In this document: positions 1-10,540 of the stretch, one piece after another | How positions within the stretch are numbered: the stretch's first letter is position 1 | How the letters are laid out: every line of letters starts with the position of its first letter | DNA from: Sweltsa coloradensis | Taxonomy: Eukaryota > Arthropoda > Insecta > Plecoptera > Chloroperlidae | Length of the DNA: 64,000 bases | Reading direction: 5' to 3' | Assembly: GCA_024449915.1 (NCBI GenBank) | Contig: JAMZAV010003192.1 | Span: 62,001 to 126,000 of the forward strand | Translations under genes and position numbers: made by a program | The notes under the pieces: generated by a model | Told to the model about the DNA's origin: nothing | What the model saw: the letters and a program-made list of their open reading frames with translations, nothing else | Database searches by the model: none

Positions 1-889
1 ACGTACTGATAGGAGAATGTTCTGATGAGGTAGGACCTGTTTCAAGTTCTAACTCTCTCACAGTCACCTGCTTTGGCCGTGATTTCTTACAAAGCTTGCT
101 GAAATGCCCAACACCATTGCAGTTGTAACATTTCTGCCCAAAAGCTTTGCAAGCACGTGGCTTATGCGTGCTTCCGCAGCGCTTACAGTCGAATTCCTCA
201 ACTTTCTTTTTACCAGGCCTAGGCCCATGGTCGAATTTACCCTTGGCCTTGTCATGTTCTGTTTTCTGAACAGTAAGTTTATTTACTTCTTGTTGGCCCT
301 GGTTTTCTTGTATTAGTTTGATTTGCATGCGGCTTACCTCGTTCGCTCGGCACAATTAACAGCTTTCTCTAGACCTATGTCATCATCCTCCAGAAGTCGT
401 CCCTGCATCTTCTTATCACGGATCCCCAACACAACCCACAAGTCGCCCCCCAAACTTCCAAGCACCAACCCCCAATATAATTCTGTCACGTATTAAACAA
501 TCCAGTTGACTCCCCAAAGTTGCATGTAGAAGCCCTGATCCGGAATTCGGTTAAAAAGCTGTCGAAAGACTCATTTTCTCGCTGTAATACGTTTGCAAAA
601 TTGAACCTCTCTACAACAACCTTCTTTTTTGGGAGGCAGTACTCCTCAAATTTACCTAGTACCACATCGAACTGTGTAGCAGACTCTGCTCTAGCATAGG
701 AAAAATTATCGAAATGTCTATGGCATCAGGCCCTAGCAGATTTATGAGCATGGCTATTTTCTGCTCATCTGCCTTTTTGTCGAACCCTGTTGCAGCCATA
801 TAAACAGTAAACTGCTTTTTCCATCTTAACCAGTTGGCACAGATATTGCCCTTCAGGTCCAGGACGGATGGTTTATTAAAGTCAGTCAT
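1..889 (-). pseudogene. gag: gag of Gypsy family A (partial, disrupted)
   Basis: The reading begins at the ATG near 889 (MTDFNKPSVLDLKG) and is the same protein as at 9702. It covers the capsid-like region and the zinc-knuckle region (cysteine codons around 100-200). It is interrupted by a frameshift near 713, where one copy reads SIIFPML and the other reads IFDNFSYA. Gag would package the element RNA in cytoplasmic particles. Both copies are broken, at different places. Confidence 0.85.
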
Positions 890-1009
890 ACTTACGCGAA
901 GTGAGGTTATGTGTGTATTTACATATTTACCAAAACACGTTTTCCGTTTTTAAACCAAAATTGTTTGTTTAAAACGTTCCTCGTAATTTTTATAAACTTC
1001 CTGACACCA

Positions 1010-1206
1010 TATAATGTATTTAATAACCACTCACAATTAGGATGTTTACGGATTATGTTTATTGGTAAATACACTGGACCTATTCAGCGTCCATGATAGG
1101 CAAACAGCAGTGATACATTTCCGTTAGGCGGGAACCAATCAGAATTAAGCAAGCAGTAGTACCAACCTACTCTCTAGATAAATAAGTAAAGTTCCTAGAT
1201 GTGACA
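1010..1206 (-). repeat. 5' LTR of Gypsy family A (inverted copy)
   Basis: This 197-bp block matches, in reverse complement, the LTR at 13844-14040. It begins TGTCACATCTAGG on the minus strand and ends just before a primer-binding site. It is full length, unlike the truncated 5' LTR at 9421. Confidence 0.9.
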
Positions 1207-1609
1207 TGCTTACATGATATAGGCCTACCTAGTGCTTTTAAGTAGCCTAGGATAACTATTTTGTTCATGTAAAAAACTTAAAATTAAAATATTCTTACTT
1301 TAAAGTGGACTTCAACTCGGAATTAGCAAATGAAATAATTATTTATTTCCAATTCCATCCCATCCATCCGATGTGACATAATTTATGTTTGATGTAGGCC
1401 TAGGCTATGTGTGTACATATAAAATTGTCATGAATAACCGGACAATAATAATATTATAGCCTACTATTGGGCTTTCCGCCTGGTAGCAACAATGAATAAT
1501 TCACTCCTCCCTATGTCACAAACTTACCTACATGATTAAAAAACAAATCACCAAGTCAATCATTAATTCTACTCAGCCTCACCCTAACCTAGTTACGACC
1601 AGAACCTAC

Positions 1610-2026
1610 CTTGAGATATTGTTCATATAGAACTTGAATAATTGCCTTGCAACATTCTGGAATTATTTTCCCCAAAGCTTGTGGAGATATTGCAGTTGAA
1701 AACTTCATGTCTTCGTACGACCTTCCTGTGGCAAGGAACCTTAGTGTTGCACTCAGTCTCTCGTGAGGTGTTATTGCCTTTCTCATAACAGTATCCTGTT
1801 TTTGTATTAGAGGAGTTACAAGATTTAACAGCAAGTAATAACTTTCTTCATTCATTCTTAAGTAGTTCAAAAAATCGCCTGTCTCTGCACTTAACTCTAC
1901 CATCAAATTTACATGCGATAATTTATCTCTTTTTAAGAGCCACTGTTTCACCCATTTTGATCGTTTTGTCCTCTTTTTTTTATATTTGTTTATGTATCCA
2001 ACGATATATAATGCAGCCAATGCATC
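1610..2026 (-). pseudogene. PIF/Harbinger transposase, N-terminal exon (HARBI1/ALP1-like)
   Basis: The minus-strand frame reads AALYIVGYINKYKKKR, a mid region with FLNYLRMNEESYYLLLNLV, and ATLRFLATGRSYEDMKF, the N-terminal helix-rich part typical of PIF/Harbinger transposases and their domesticated relatives. The frame is bounded upstream by an AG acceptor (2027-2028) and downstream by a GTAGGT donor (1604-1609), so it looks like one exon. The catalytic DDE exon should follow at lower coordinates, but a Gypsy LTR begins at 1206 and I do not see it. There is no ATG in this exon. I infer a decayed transposon gene rather than an active one. Confidence 0.8.
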
Positions 2027-2028
2027 CT

Positions 2029-3020
2029 AACTTAAAATAGCAGGCATTTTAACAGTTGTTTCCCGAAACGAAGTGTATTATCCTGGGTTTTGTTGCCCCC
2101 TAGGCCTATTAGCATTTGAGACCACCTTAACCTAACTTTTTGTAAAACATCTGTTGTTTGAAGACGCCATTTTTTGTTTGTGCATGCAAACTGGAGCAAC
2201 ATATTGAACTCAATTTGTGTCAGTTTTGCTTGCGCAAGCTTAACTGACATGCAAAACTAAACGTGGGTGGGGCGCGACAACATGTATGCCGCATTAAAAG
2301 GGTTTAGGAGAGCTTGTTTGAAGAGGCTCAGCATAGCTTCGAATTACGTAATTTCTCTTCTGAAAATCGTCGAATTGATGTGCATTTTTTTGCGTAATGA
2401 GGAATATTTCTTCCTCTTTATAACATGTGTTTCACGTTAATCAAACAGTTACACTCGTTTTCCGAGCTTACTTCAAAGTACTGAAAAAGCATGGATTTCA
2501 CGTATTTTAAAAAACAATTTGGAAAGTGCGACACAATGTAAACCAATAGAAACATTCCAGAGGTTATTATTAACGTGCCTGAATTTTACTGTAACATTGC
2601 ATTAAAAGGGTGTTACAAAGCTTTAACCTACCTGTGTGCACCACGCTTTCAATAAGATAATAATTTTGTTGATTTATTTACGTTTTTGTAGTTTTTGTAG
2701 CGCGTCGCGCTATACTAGTTTGGTTGGGTTGACAGGTTCTCGCTCGCAATTCCGGCGTGGAAGGGGTCGAGGCTCTTTACATCACACAGTTGACCCCTAA
2801 TATAATTAAAATACATCTTGTAGTTAGGGTATGTGGAGAGGGTGGGATTTAAATTTACAAATTAATATGCTAGTTACCACTACTCACTAATGCTACATGT
2901 CTTGGCCTACGAGTTGTAGGTATTCATGTTTAAATACCTAATATAACAATTTATAACACATATTGCTACACAAATTGGCTCATGTATAGGTTTACCAAAT
3001 ATCATTTAGGAATTCATCTT
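2029..3020. other. Spacer, no supported gene
   Basis: A 72-codon minus-strand frame at 2032-2250 (MSVKLAQAKLTQIEFNMLL) ends just before the Harbinger acceptor and could be an upstream exon of that transposon, but I do not recognise it. The rest is AT-rich sequence with no coding signal or clear repeat that I could find. Confidence 0.4.
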
Positions 3021-3420
3021 ATGAGTATTGTATATTGCTTAACGTCTCATATTAATGCACTACAATGAGTGGTGATAGATGTGGATGAAGTATGAACACA
3101 AAGGAGGAGGGGAAATCCGGTACCTGCACGTAGCTTACTCCTTTCGAAAAGTACCAAGGGGACCAATGGCTTAAAGTCCCATCCGAAAGGACGGTGTAAT
3201 CTTGACAGTCATATAGGTTCCTCCACTAACCCGGACTGCCGAGCAGACGTCGAAGAGAACGAAGCCGTTGCACTAGCACTCGAACCCTCCGTCTGCTCTA
3301 GCCAGCGATATACGTGAGTTTCAGGGCAGAGCGGTCACCCCTGACCACGCCCGTGCTTGCTTAACTTTGGTGTTCGAGTGGGAACAGATTAAACAACCTC
3401 TTATAGAGTGATTTGAGTTT
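3021..3420. repeat. Dispersed repeat, possibly SINE-like
   Basis: About 38 bases starting at 3028 (TTGTATATTGCTTAACGTCT) recur at 37838. The following sequence contains phrases common in invertebrate dispersed repeats, such as a CCCATCCGAAAGGACGG block and CACTCGAACCCTCCG near 3270. Its ends are not defined and no target duplication was seen. Confidence 0.35.
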
Positions 3421-5011
3421 GTTTTTTAGTTTGTTTTTTAATTAATTTACATTGGAAATATTTTTTATGTTTGATGGAAGTTTGTTTATTTTTATGGTCA
3501 TGCAGCTTGAATAAATTTGTGTGAGTTTTAGATTGTGATATTTAATGTGTATGTTGGTGGCTTGCCAAGTGGCATATATGAACACACAAAAACGGTTCAC
3601 CGGCGCTTAAGGAAGAAGTGACTTTCAGCAGTCAATCCTAATCAAAGTAAGGAAACATATAATTAATACCAAGATAAATAAATAAAAAATATCCCTTAAC
3701 TTGTGGTGATGGACTGATGACGAACATGTGATACGAGACGTGTAGGCGATACACGAGGGCACTTACGGTGGCACACAATACTGTTCTGTTATAGGTAAAT
3801 CAATCCAAAATTTAAAAAAATCCACCTCGGTGTGGTACCATCTTGACAGAAGCACGTGATCAAATTAAAAAAAATATGAAGTGGATTTACATTCAAGCCT
3901 GTAGGGCATTCGTAAAAAATTAAAAATATATTTTTGGGTCAAAATCCTTTGTGGTCACGGGCATGAAGGTCGTCCCCATGATATTCCTAATGGGAGATTT
4001 TTGCTAATTAGACCAAGCTCTAAAATAACCAAGGTCACATTTTTTTGGGTCATTGTGAAGCCAATGGTTTTTCTATTATTTTCTCAATTCATTACTAGTT
4101 AAGCCTGAATAAAATGTATTTTTTTAGTATAGCGCTCTATTATAAATGTTGCCTGCTATTTGTTATTTTATGTAATCTGGTCCACCACACGAATTGAACG
4201 AAATGTTGGGCTGGTGTATCATGGATTCAGGTGTTGAGATATCAACGATATATTATCTTCATGGGTATTTAATTACGCTCCCCTCAACATTGAGCACCTC
4301 GAACATAACTCTTTATACTTATATATATAATGTTTGCAGTTACGTAGAACTGTGTAGAAACTAGGGGATAATCTAGACATTTATATGTTTGTATTATAAA
4401 GAATGAAAGGCCTAACAAGATACAGTTGATACTGTGCATCACTAGTTGTTTTGTTACTGTATGGTTTGCTTTTTATTATCAATGAATTAATTTCATTACA
4501 CAGAGAAAACTGTAATGTTTACTAAAAGGTTATGAATTATCATTACAGACTCATATGTCACCTTTTGCTAGCAAAAGGATAGGTCATATCAATAATAAGT
4601 TATGTTTAAGACATGGATTTTGCCAAAGTTAGCCTAACCACATAACTTTGTTTATTCAAATTTATTTATGTCAAGTAAAGTAGATCCCATTCTTACGTAA
4701 GCTCGAATTAATAAGAGTTATGTTGAATGCCAACCTAAACATATTTTATGTGCATGTAAATTGAATAATGTTCAGTAAATCTGATCCATGTGTAACGATT
4801 ATTCAAATATTTTTATCCGGAACACTTACCTGTCTTCCTAACAGGAGTTTGGTTGAAAACCCCGCGCAAATCACAGATAACGCTTGTTAGGAAGAATTTG
4901 TAGGTTGGGCTTTACCAGATTGCGAATGTGCCTTTCAAACATATACACACGCTTCACGCATTATTTGTAGGTTATACATATAATACACCACAGTCTTGTG
5001 ACTGTCTCTAG
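3421..5011. other. AT-rich spacer, no supported gene
   Basis: No long reading frame with a recognisable product is present. A short perfect hairpin sits near 4561 (CCTTTTGCTAGCAAAAGG), and a weaker inverted repeat (TCTTCCTAACAG against CTTGTTAGGAAGA) lies at about 4831-4895. Confidence 0.5.
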
Positions 5012-5576
5012 GTGTGTAGCTCCGTGGGTATACGCACTGTCGGACTTAATAAACTGGGACCCAAGAAAATAGTCCGAATGACCGTAACTAACTGTCAGAT
5101 TTCGAACACGCGTACGACGATATACCCCGTTTCGATAGCTTTCCGGATCTCGTTCACTACCAACACGCTCGTCGGCGGACTGACAATCCTATGCACTGAA
5201 GATACACGCATCACATTCACATACACACGCTACACGCATTGAAAAACACAAGACTTGTCGGCCGCTTGGTGAAAGCGTCTCTGGGCCCCGAGGCCGAAGC
5301 ATTTGAGGGAACGTTTGCGACACCCGCCTATCTACCAGGACTAAGGGACGGGATCAAAACCTTGGTCGATACCCTGGAAGACTTTAAACTAGGCATCGAT
5401 ATAAAATTCAGTAACGATATTAAGGGACGCGACGCGAAGAACGTTGTAATTGAGGAGTCTGTGTCAAGGAGCGGTGCTGAGCGGACGTATTTGCGAGTCG
5501 CTCCGTGTGCTGCGTCATATTGTACTGTTGTGATATTCAGTGTTGTGGTTAAATTTTGTGTTGGCTTTCCGTGGAA
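5012..5576 (+). other. Probable 5' region of the LINE at 5577
   Basis: This region precedes the LINE ORF1 start and has weak open frames on both strands (for example 5239-5607 on plus). None is recognisable. By position it is likely the LINE 5' untranslated region and internal promoter, but I see no specific promoter motif. Confidence 0.35.
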
Positions 5577-5994
5577 ATGCCTCAAAATAAGGCAAAAACG
5601 GGTGTAAAGGCTAAAGGTGGCAGTTCATCTAAGGGCACTCCTACCCCTGAGACTGAGTCTACGTTCAGTTTTGAACTTGTTTCCGAAAGTTTAAAAAAAC
5701 CTGAGACGGTAGGTGTAGGGTTGCCTAAGGACGCGACCGCCGGTTTCGAGGCATTAGCCGGGGCTGTGCAGTTGATGGCTAGGTGCCTGCAAGATATTTC
5801 TAAAGCTATCGAGCTGCAGGCAAAGACGCACGCCGACCTGCTCAAGGAAAGTAAGTTGCAGACAAGCAAGTTAGAAACTGTCGTTGCTGACGTCGCTGTG
5901 TGTAAAGAAGAAAACAAAAGCCTTAAAGAAGAGAACTTGAAGCTCACTGGTAAAGTAAACGACCTTGAACAATATTCCTTGAACTATAATTGAG
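5577..5994 (+). pseudogene. LINE ORF1, N-terminal half (coiled-coil RNA-binding protein)
   Basis: The frame starts at ATG 5577 (MPQNKAKTGVKAKGG) and runs through a low-complexity Ser/Thr/Pro stretch to a heptad-rich coiled coil with EENKSLKEENLKL and then LEQYS. A coiled coil ending in LEQYS is the hallmark of L1-like ORF1 proteins, also carried by CR1/L2-type LINEs. ORF1p would trimerise and bind the element RNA. The frame stops because an inverted-repeat insertion begins at about 5995; the same protein resumes at 7796. Confidence 0.8.
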
Positions 5995-7795
5995 CGAGCG
6001 AAGCGAGCGTCTCCACTTGGCTCTTATGGCTCGAATGTCTGTTTTTTTTTCTGTTACTGCTTCGATACAGGTCGCACCGTTTCTCTGATCGACCTGAAAT
6101 ATTGCACACATGTACATACCACCTAGGCGGGTTGCTGTATAGTTTTGTGGCAAAATCGTTCAAAAAGTTAAAAAGTTACCTTAAAGTTAATCGAATTTTT
6201 TTTTTCAAACTAAACGGCGACAAAATCTGAGGTGGCCAAATCATTTAGAATGTCCGTCCGATCACGAACATGTTATTTTTATTTTGATCCGATAAGTAGT
6301 GTAGATGGAAATTACTTTATAACAAAGTCCCGTTACCATGGCAACGGAAAGCCGCAAGTTTCGTTCCCGATTGAATGCCATAAGTTTTGTGGCAAAATCG
6401 TTTAAAAAGTTACTAGGAAAACGCTCAGTTGGACGCGTTGTTGAGCGAGCACCGGTACGTGCAACACGACCCGAGTACGACATGCCCATAATGTTACATA
6501 CCAATAAGTCTTTAAGGTCTTGACCAATTTAGCTGAAAATTTGTAAAATAGGAGAGAATGGATAAAATCCACCGCCATCTAGAGGACCTTGACATCATTT
6601 CTTTGGGAAAACTATTTTACTCTTGATTTCTTCTAGGTGGCAGTACATAGTGACCAGAATTCTTGTGCGACTTTTCGTTGCCATGGTAACGTTACTTTTG
6701 TTAAAAAGTGATTTCTATCTACACTTCTTATCGGATCAAAATAAATTAACATATTCGTGACCGGACGGACATTCTAAATGATTTGGCTACCTCAGATTTT
6801 GTCGCCGTTTAGTTTTAAAAAAAAAAACTTTAGATTAACTTTAATGTAACTTTATAACTTTTTAAACGATTTTGCCAAAAAACTAAAGGCATTCAATCGG
6901 GAACGAAACTTGCGGATGGTCAAAATTTCAACTCGATCCGAGCCTCCGTTTGACCGCTATCATGAGCCAAAAAAGCTGTGCGACTTTCCGTTGCCATGGT
7001 AACGGGACTTTTTTATAATGTAATTTCCATCTACACTACTTATCGGATCAAAATAAAAATAACATATTCGTGATCGGACGGACATTCTAAATGATTTGGC
7101 CACCTCAGATTTTGTCGCCGTTTAGTTTGAAAAAAAACTTTCGATTAACTTTAATGTAACTTTTTAACTTTTTGAACGATTTTGCCACAAAACTATACAG
7201 CAACCCGCCTAGGTGGTATGTACATGTGTGCAAAATTTCAGGTCGATCAGAGAAACGGTGCGACCTGTATCGAAGCAGTAACAGGAAAAAAAAAAAACAG
7301 ACATTCGAGCCATAAGAGTCAAGTGGAGACGCTCGCTTCGCTCGCTCAATAAAGTAACATTAAAGTTAATATAAAGTTATTTTTAAAAACTTAACGGCGA
7401 CAAAATCTGAGGTAGCCAAAACATTTAGAATGTCCTTCCGGTCACGAATATGTTAATTTTATTTTGATCCGATAAGTAGTGTAGATAGAAATTACATTTT
7501 AACAAAAGTAACGTTACCATGGCAACGAAAAGTCGCACAAGAATTCTGGTCACTATGTACTGCCACCTAGAAGTAATCAAGAGTTAAAATAGTTTTCCCA
7601 AAGAAATAAAGTCAAGGTCCTCTAGATGGCGGCGGATTTTATCCATTCTCTCCTATTTTACAAATTTTCAGCTAAATCGGTCAAGACCTTAAAGACTTAT
7701 AGGTATGTAACATTATGGGAATGTCGTACTCGGGTCGTGTTGCACGTACCGGTGCTCGCTCAACAACGCGTCCAACTGAGCGTTTTCCTAGTTTA
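5995..7795. mobile_element. Four-armed nest of interleaved inverted repeats inside LINE ORF1
   Basis: Arm A (about 5991-6360) is the reverse complement of arm A' (about 6985-7348). Arm X (about 6408-6860) is the reverse complement of arm X' (about 7349-7793). The order is A, X, A', X', so the two palindromes interleave rather than nest. All four arms share a core of roughly 170 bp containing CCGATAAGTAGTGTAGAT and a CCATGGCAAC block, in orientations +, -, -, +. The outer ends are GAGCGAGCGAAGCGAGCG and GCGTTTTCCTAGT. No protein is encoded. It is best read as MITE or foldback copies that inserted into one another; flanking LINE sequence rejoins cleanly across it. Confidence 0.75.
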
Positions 7796-8262
7796 GTGTT
7801 CGACAGGGTACCAGAGGTGAAGGGTGAAAATACGTATAGGGTGATAGTGAAGGTGGCTTGAAGCTATAGGTGTCTCAATAGATGAGGAGGAAATTGAATT
7901 TTCTCATAGGCTTAAAAAGAGCTCTAGTGATAGTGAAAGTTCTCCAAAGCCACCGGCTATTGTCGCTAAGTTTTACTCGCGACAAATTAATGAAAGGATC
8001 CTTGACGGGAAAAGGGCGAATAAATCTTTGGTTGCGCAAGACGTTGGTTTCGCTGATTCAAGCAATAACATTTACGTCAACGAACACCTGACTCTGATTA
8101 TTAACAGGAACTTGTTTTGGCTAACACGCAAAGCGAAGAAACCGTGTGGTATCAAATTTGTGTGGGTGAGGGGTTGGGCGTGTGTTTATCCGCAAGGACG
8201 AACAATCGCCTAAACCTAGTGACATCCCTGTAGCACCTACCTCTGAGGATCTGACTGAGTAA
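7796..8262 (+). pseudogene. LINE ORF1, C-terminal half
   Basis: Reading resumes with FDRVPEVKGENTY, then IDEEEIEFSHRLKK, then INERILDGKRANKSL and YVNEHLTLIINRNLFWL, and ends in GIKFVWVRG. This is the L1-type ORF1 C-terminal domain. A stop near 7860 and a frameshift around 8170-8180 break it. The stop codon for the intended frame is at about 8260. Confidence 0.75.
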
Positions 8263-8289
8263 TCTAGGCACTGTTACTGGCAGAGTAGT

Positions 8290-9420
8290 CGTGTAAATAA
8301 AAACTAATGACATGTTTTGGTTTGCCCGATTACTCACTATCAGGTGAGAGTGAAACGAGTAGACTTATCGACACGAAAAGCATTAATAATGCGTTCGGTA
8401 GTAATATTGGATTTAAAGTTTTTCATATAAACATTAGGGGGGTGCGACGTAATTTTGATGAGCTCGCTGTTATAATAAGTCAAGTTAAATGTAAAATTTG
8501 ATGTCATTGTTCTATCAGAGACGCATCTACTGGTAGATCATGAGCCACTTGACTTGCCTGGTTACTCATGTCACACATTAAATTGTAAAAACTCATCTGC
8601 TGATGGCATTGCTGTTTTTATAAACTCTACTACCATCGATGATGCTGTAATCAGTAAAGATGTTATAATTACCTCTTCAAACTCTGCACTTGTGAACTTC
8701 ACGCTAAACCTTGAGCGGCATTATATTCTTGTGACGTATAGATCCCCTTCTACAAAAATTAGCAAATTCATTGAAGAACTCGAGACAGCTATAAGCGTGA
8801 TTCCAGCCTCTGAACACAAAATTTATAATTGGTGACATGAATATAGATATTTCGGATGGGAACTGTACCAACTCAAAGCGTAATTACTTGAATATGCTGC
8901 TCTCACACGGCTATTTATCTTATATAAACCTTCCTACACGCGTCTGTGGTAGCTCCCAGTCATGTATTGATCATATATTTGTCAACTCGCGTAACTGTAA
9001 TCAAATAACTCCTGGTGTTTTTTAAACAAGTATCACGGATCATAACGCAACACTCCTATGCATCACAAGCAATTACAATAAAAATAATTGCCCGCAAAGT
9101 CGTGACCCCAGTGTGGGTGTCGCGCAGATTGTCAATGTTAAAAAAATTGTATCTCTTATTAAGGAAGAGACATGGGAGAAAGTGTTGAACGAAAAAAATG
9201 CTGATTTCGCTACGGAAGATTTTGTAAGAACGTTTAAAAAATACATTTCCGACTGTAGCGAGTCTATGACAAATTCCTGCAATTCCAGATTAAAAAAACT
9301 CAAGCCATGGATAACCACGAGACTTGTCGTATCTATCAGAAAACGGGACCAGCTACACAGGCAATTAAGGCAATTTCAAATTAAGATATCTAATCAATCC
9401 ATCAATTCAAATCAATGTAC
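8290..9420 (+). pseudogene. LINE ORF2, APE-type endonuclease part
   Basis: From ATG 8307 the translation gives FKVFHINIRGVRRNFDELA, then SETHLL, AVFIN, VTYRSPS, GDMNID and a CIDHIFVNS block. This is the order of the apurinic-type endonuclease domain of CR1/L2/Jockey LINEs: Asn and Glu sites near the start, GD.N in the middle. Frameshifts or stops lie near 8500, 8835 and 9025. After IRKRDQLHRQLRQF the element is cut at 9420 by a Gypsy LTR, so the reverse transcriptase is absent. Confidence 0.8.
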
Positions 9421-9581
9421 AGTAGGTTGGTACTACTGCTTGCTTAATTCTGATTGGTTCCCGCCTAACGGAAATGTATCACGGCTGTTTGCCTATCATG
9501 GACGCTGAATAGGTCCAGTGTATTTACCAATAAACATATCCGTAAACATCCTAATTGTGAGTGGTTATTAAATACATTATA
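9421..9581 (+). repeat. 5' LTR of Gypsy family A, truncated
   Basis: Starting at AGTAGGTTGG this matches the 3' LTR from its 36th base onward. The first 35 bases (TGTCACATCTAGG...) are missing. Confidence 0.9.
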
Positions 9582-9598
9582 TGGTGTCAGAAGTGGGA
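9582..9598 (+). other. Primer-binding site
   Basis: TGGTGTCAGAAGTGGGA directly follows the LTR and is complementary to the 3' end of a leucine-type tRNA including CCA. The tRNA assignment is from memory of tRNA ends and not checked. Confidence 0.7.
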
Positions 9599-9701
9599 TA
9601 AAAATTACGAGGAACGTTTTAAACAAACAATTTTGGTATAAAAACGGAAAACGTGTTTTGGTAAATATGTAAATACACACATAACCTCACTTCGCGTAAG
9701 T

Positions 9702-10540
9702 ATGACTGACTTTAATAAACCATCCGTCCTGGACCTGAAGGGCAATATCTGTGCCAACTGGTTAAGATGGAAAAAGCAGTTTACTGTTTATATGGCTGCA
9801 ACAGGGTTCGACAAAAAGGCAGATGAGCAGAAAATAGCCATGCTCATAAATCTGCTAGGGCCTGATGCCATAGACATTTTCGATAATTTTTCCTATGCTA
9901 GAGCAGAGTCTGCTACACAGTTCGATGTGGTACTAGGTAAATTTGAGGAGTACTGCCTCCCAAAAGAGGTTGTTGTAGAGAGGTTCAATTTTGCAAACGT
10001 AGTATACAGCGAGAAAATGAGTCTTTCGACAGCTTTTTAACCGAACTCAGGACTAGGGCTTCTACATGCAACTTTGGGGATCAACTGGATAGTTTAATAC
10101 GTGACAGAATTATATTCGGGATCCGTGATAAGAAGATGCAGGGACGACTTCTGGAGGATGATGACATAGGTCTAGAGAAAGCTGTTAATTTGTGCCGAGC
10201 GAACGAGGTAAGCCGCATGCAAATCAAACTAATACAAGAAAACCAGGGCCAACAAGAAGTAAATAAACTTACTGTTCAGAAAACAGAACATGACAAGGCC
10301 AAGGGTAAATTCGACCATGGGCCTAGGCCTGGTAAAAAGAAAGTTGAGGAATTCGACTGTAAGCGCTGCGGAAGCACGCATAAGCCACGTGCTTGCAAAG
10401 CTTTTGGGCAGAAATGTTACAACTGCAATGGTGTTGGGCATTTCAGCAAGCTTTGTAAGAAATCACGGCCAAAGCAGGTGACTGTGAGAGAGTTAGAACT
10501 TGAAACAGGTCCTACCTCATCAGAACATTCTCCTTATCAG
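9702..10540 (+). pseudogene. gag: gag of Gypsy family A
   Basis: The frame starts at ATG 9702 with MTDFNKPSVLDLKGNICANW and shows the Ty3/Gypsy capsid-type region. It is frameshifted near 10000, where GTAGTATACAGC replaces the GTATTACAGC of the sister copy. It continues as a nucleocapsid with CKRCGSTHKPRAC and a canonical CCHC knuckle CYNCNGVGHFSKLC (10417-10458). Confidence 0.85.

Larger units (their letters stand above)
1..1206 (-). mobile_element. Ty3/Gypsy family A, 5' part, inverted copy cut by window edge
   Basis: Read on the minus strand this is a 5' LTR, primer site and gag that match the plus-strand element at 9421-10545 almost base for base. The match runs to base 1, so the rest of the element lies outside the window. 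Small indels separate the two copies, for example 14 versus 16 bases near 590, where this copy keeps the gag frame that the other copy has lost. The element has landed just downstream, in the sense of that gene, of a Harbinger transposase exon. Confidence 0.9.

Noticed and set aside
5239..5607. 122-codon plus-strand frame upstream of the LINE ORF1
   Set aside because: It starts without ATG, overlaps the ORF1 start in another frame and competes with an equally long minus-strand frame. No domain is recognised.
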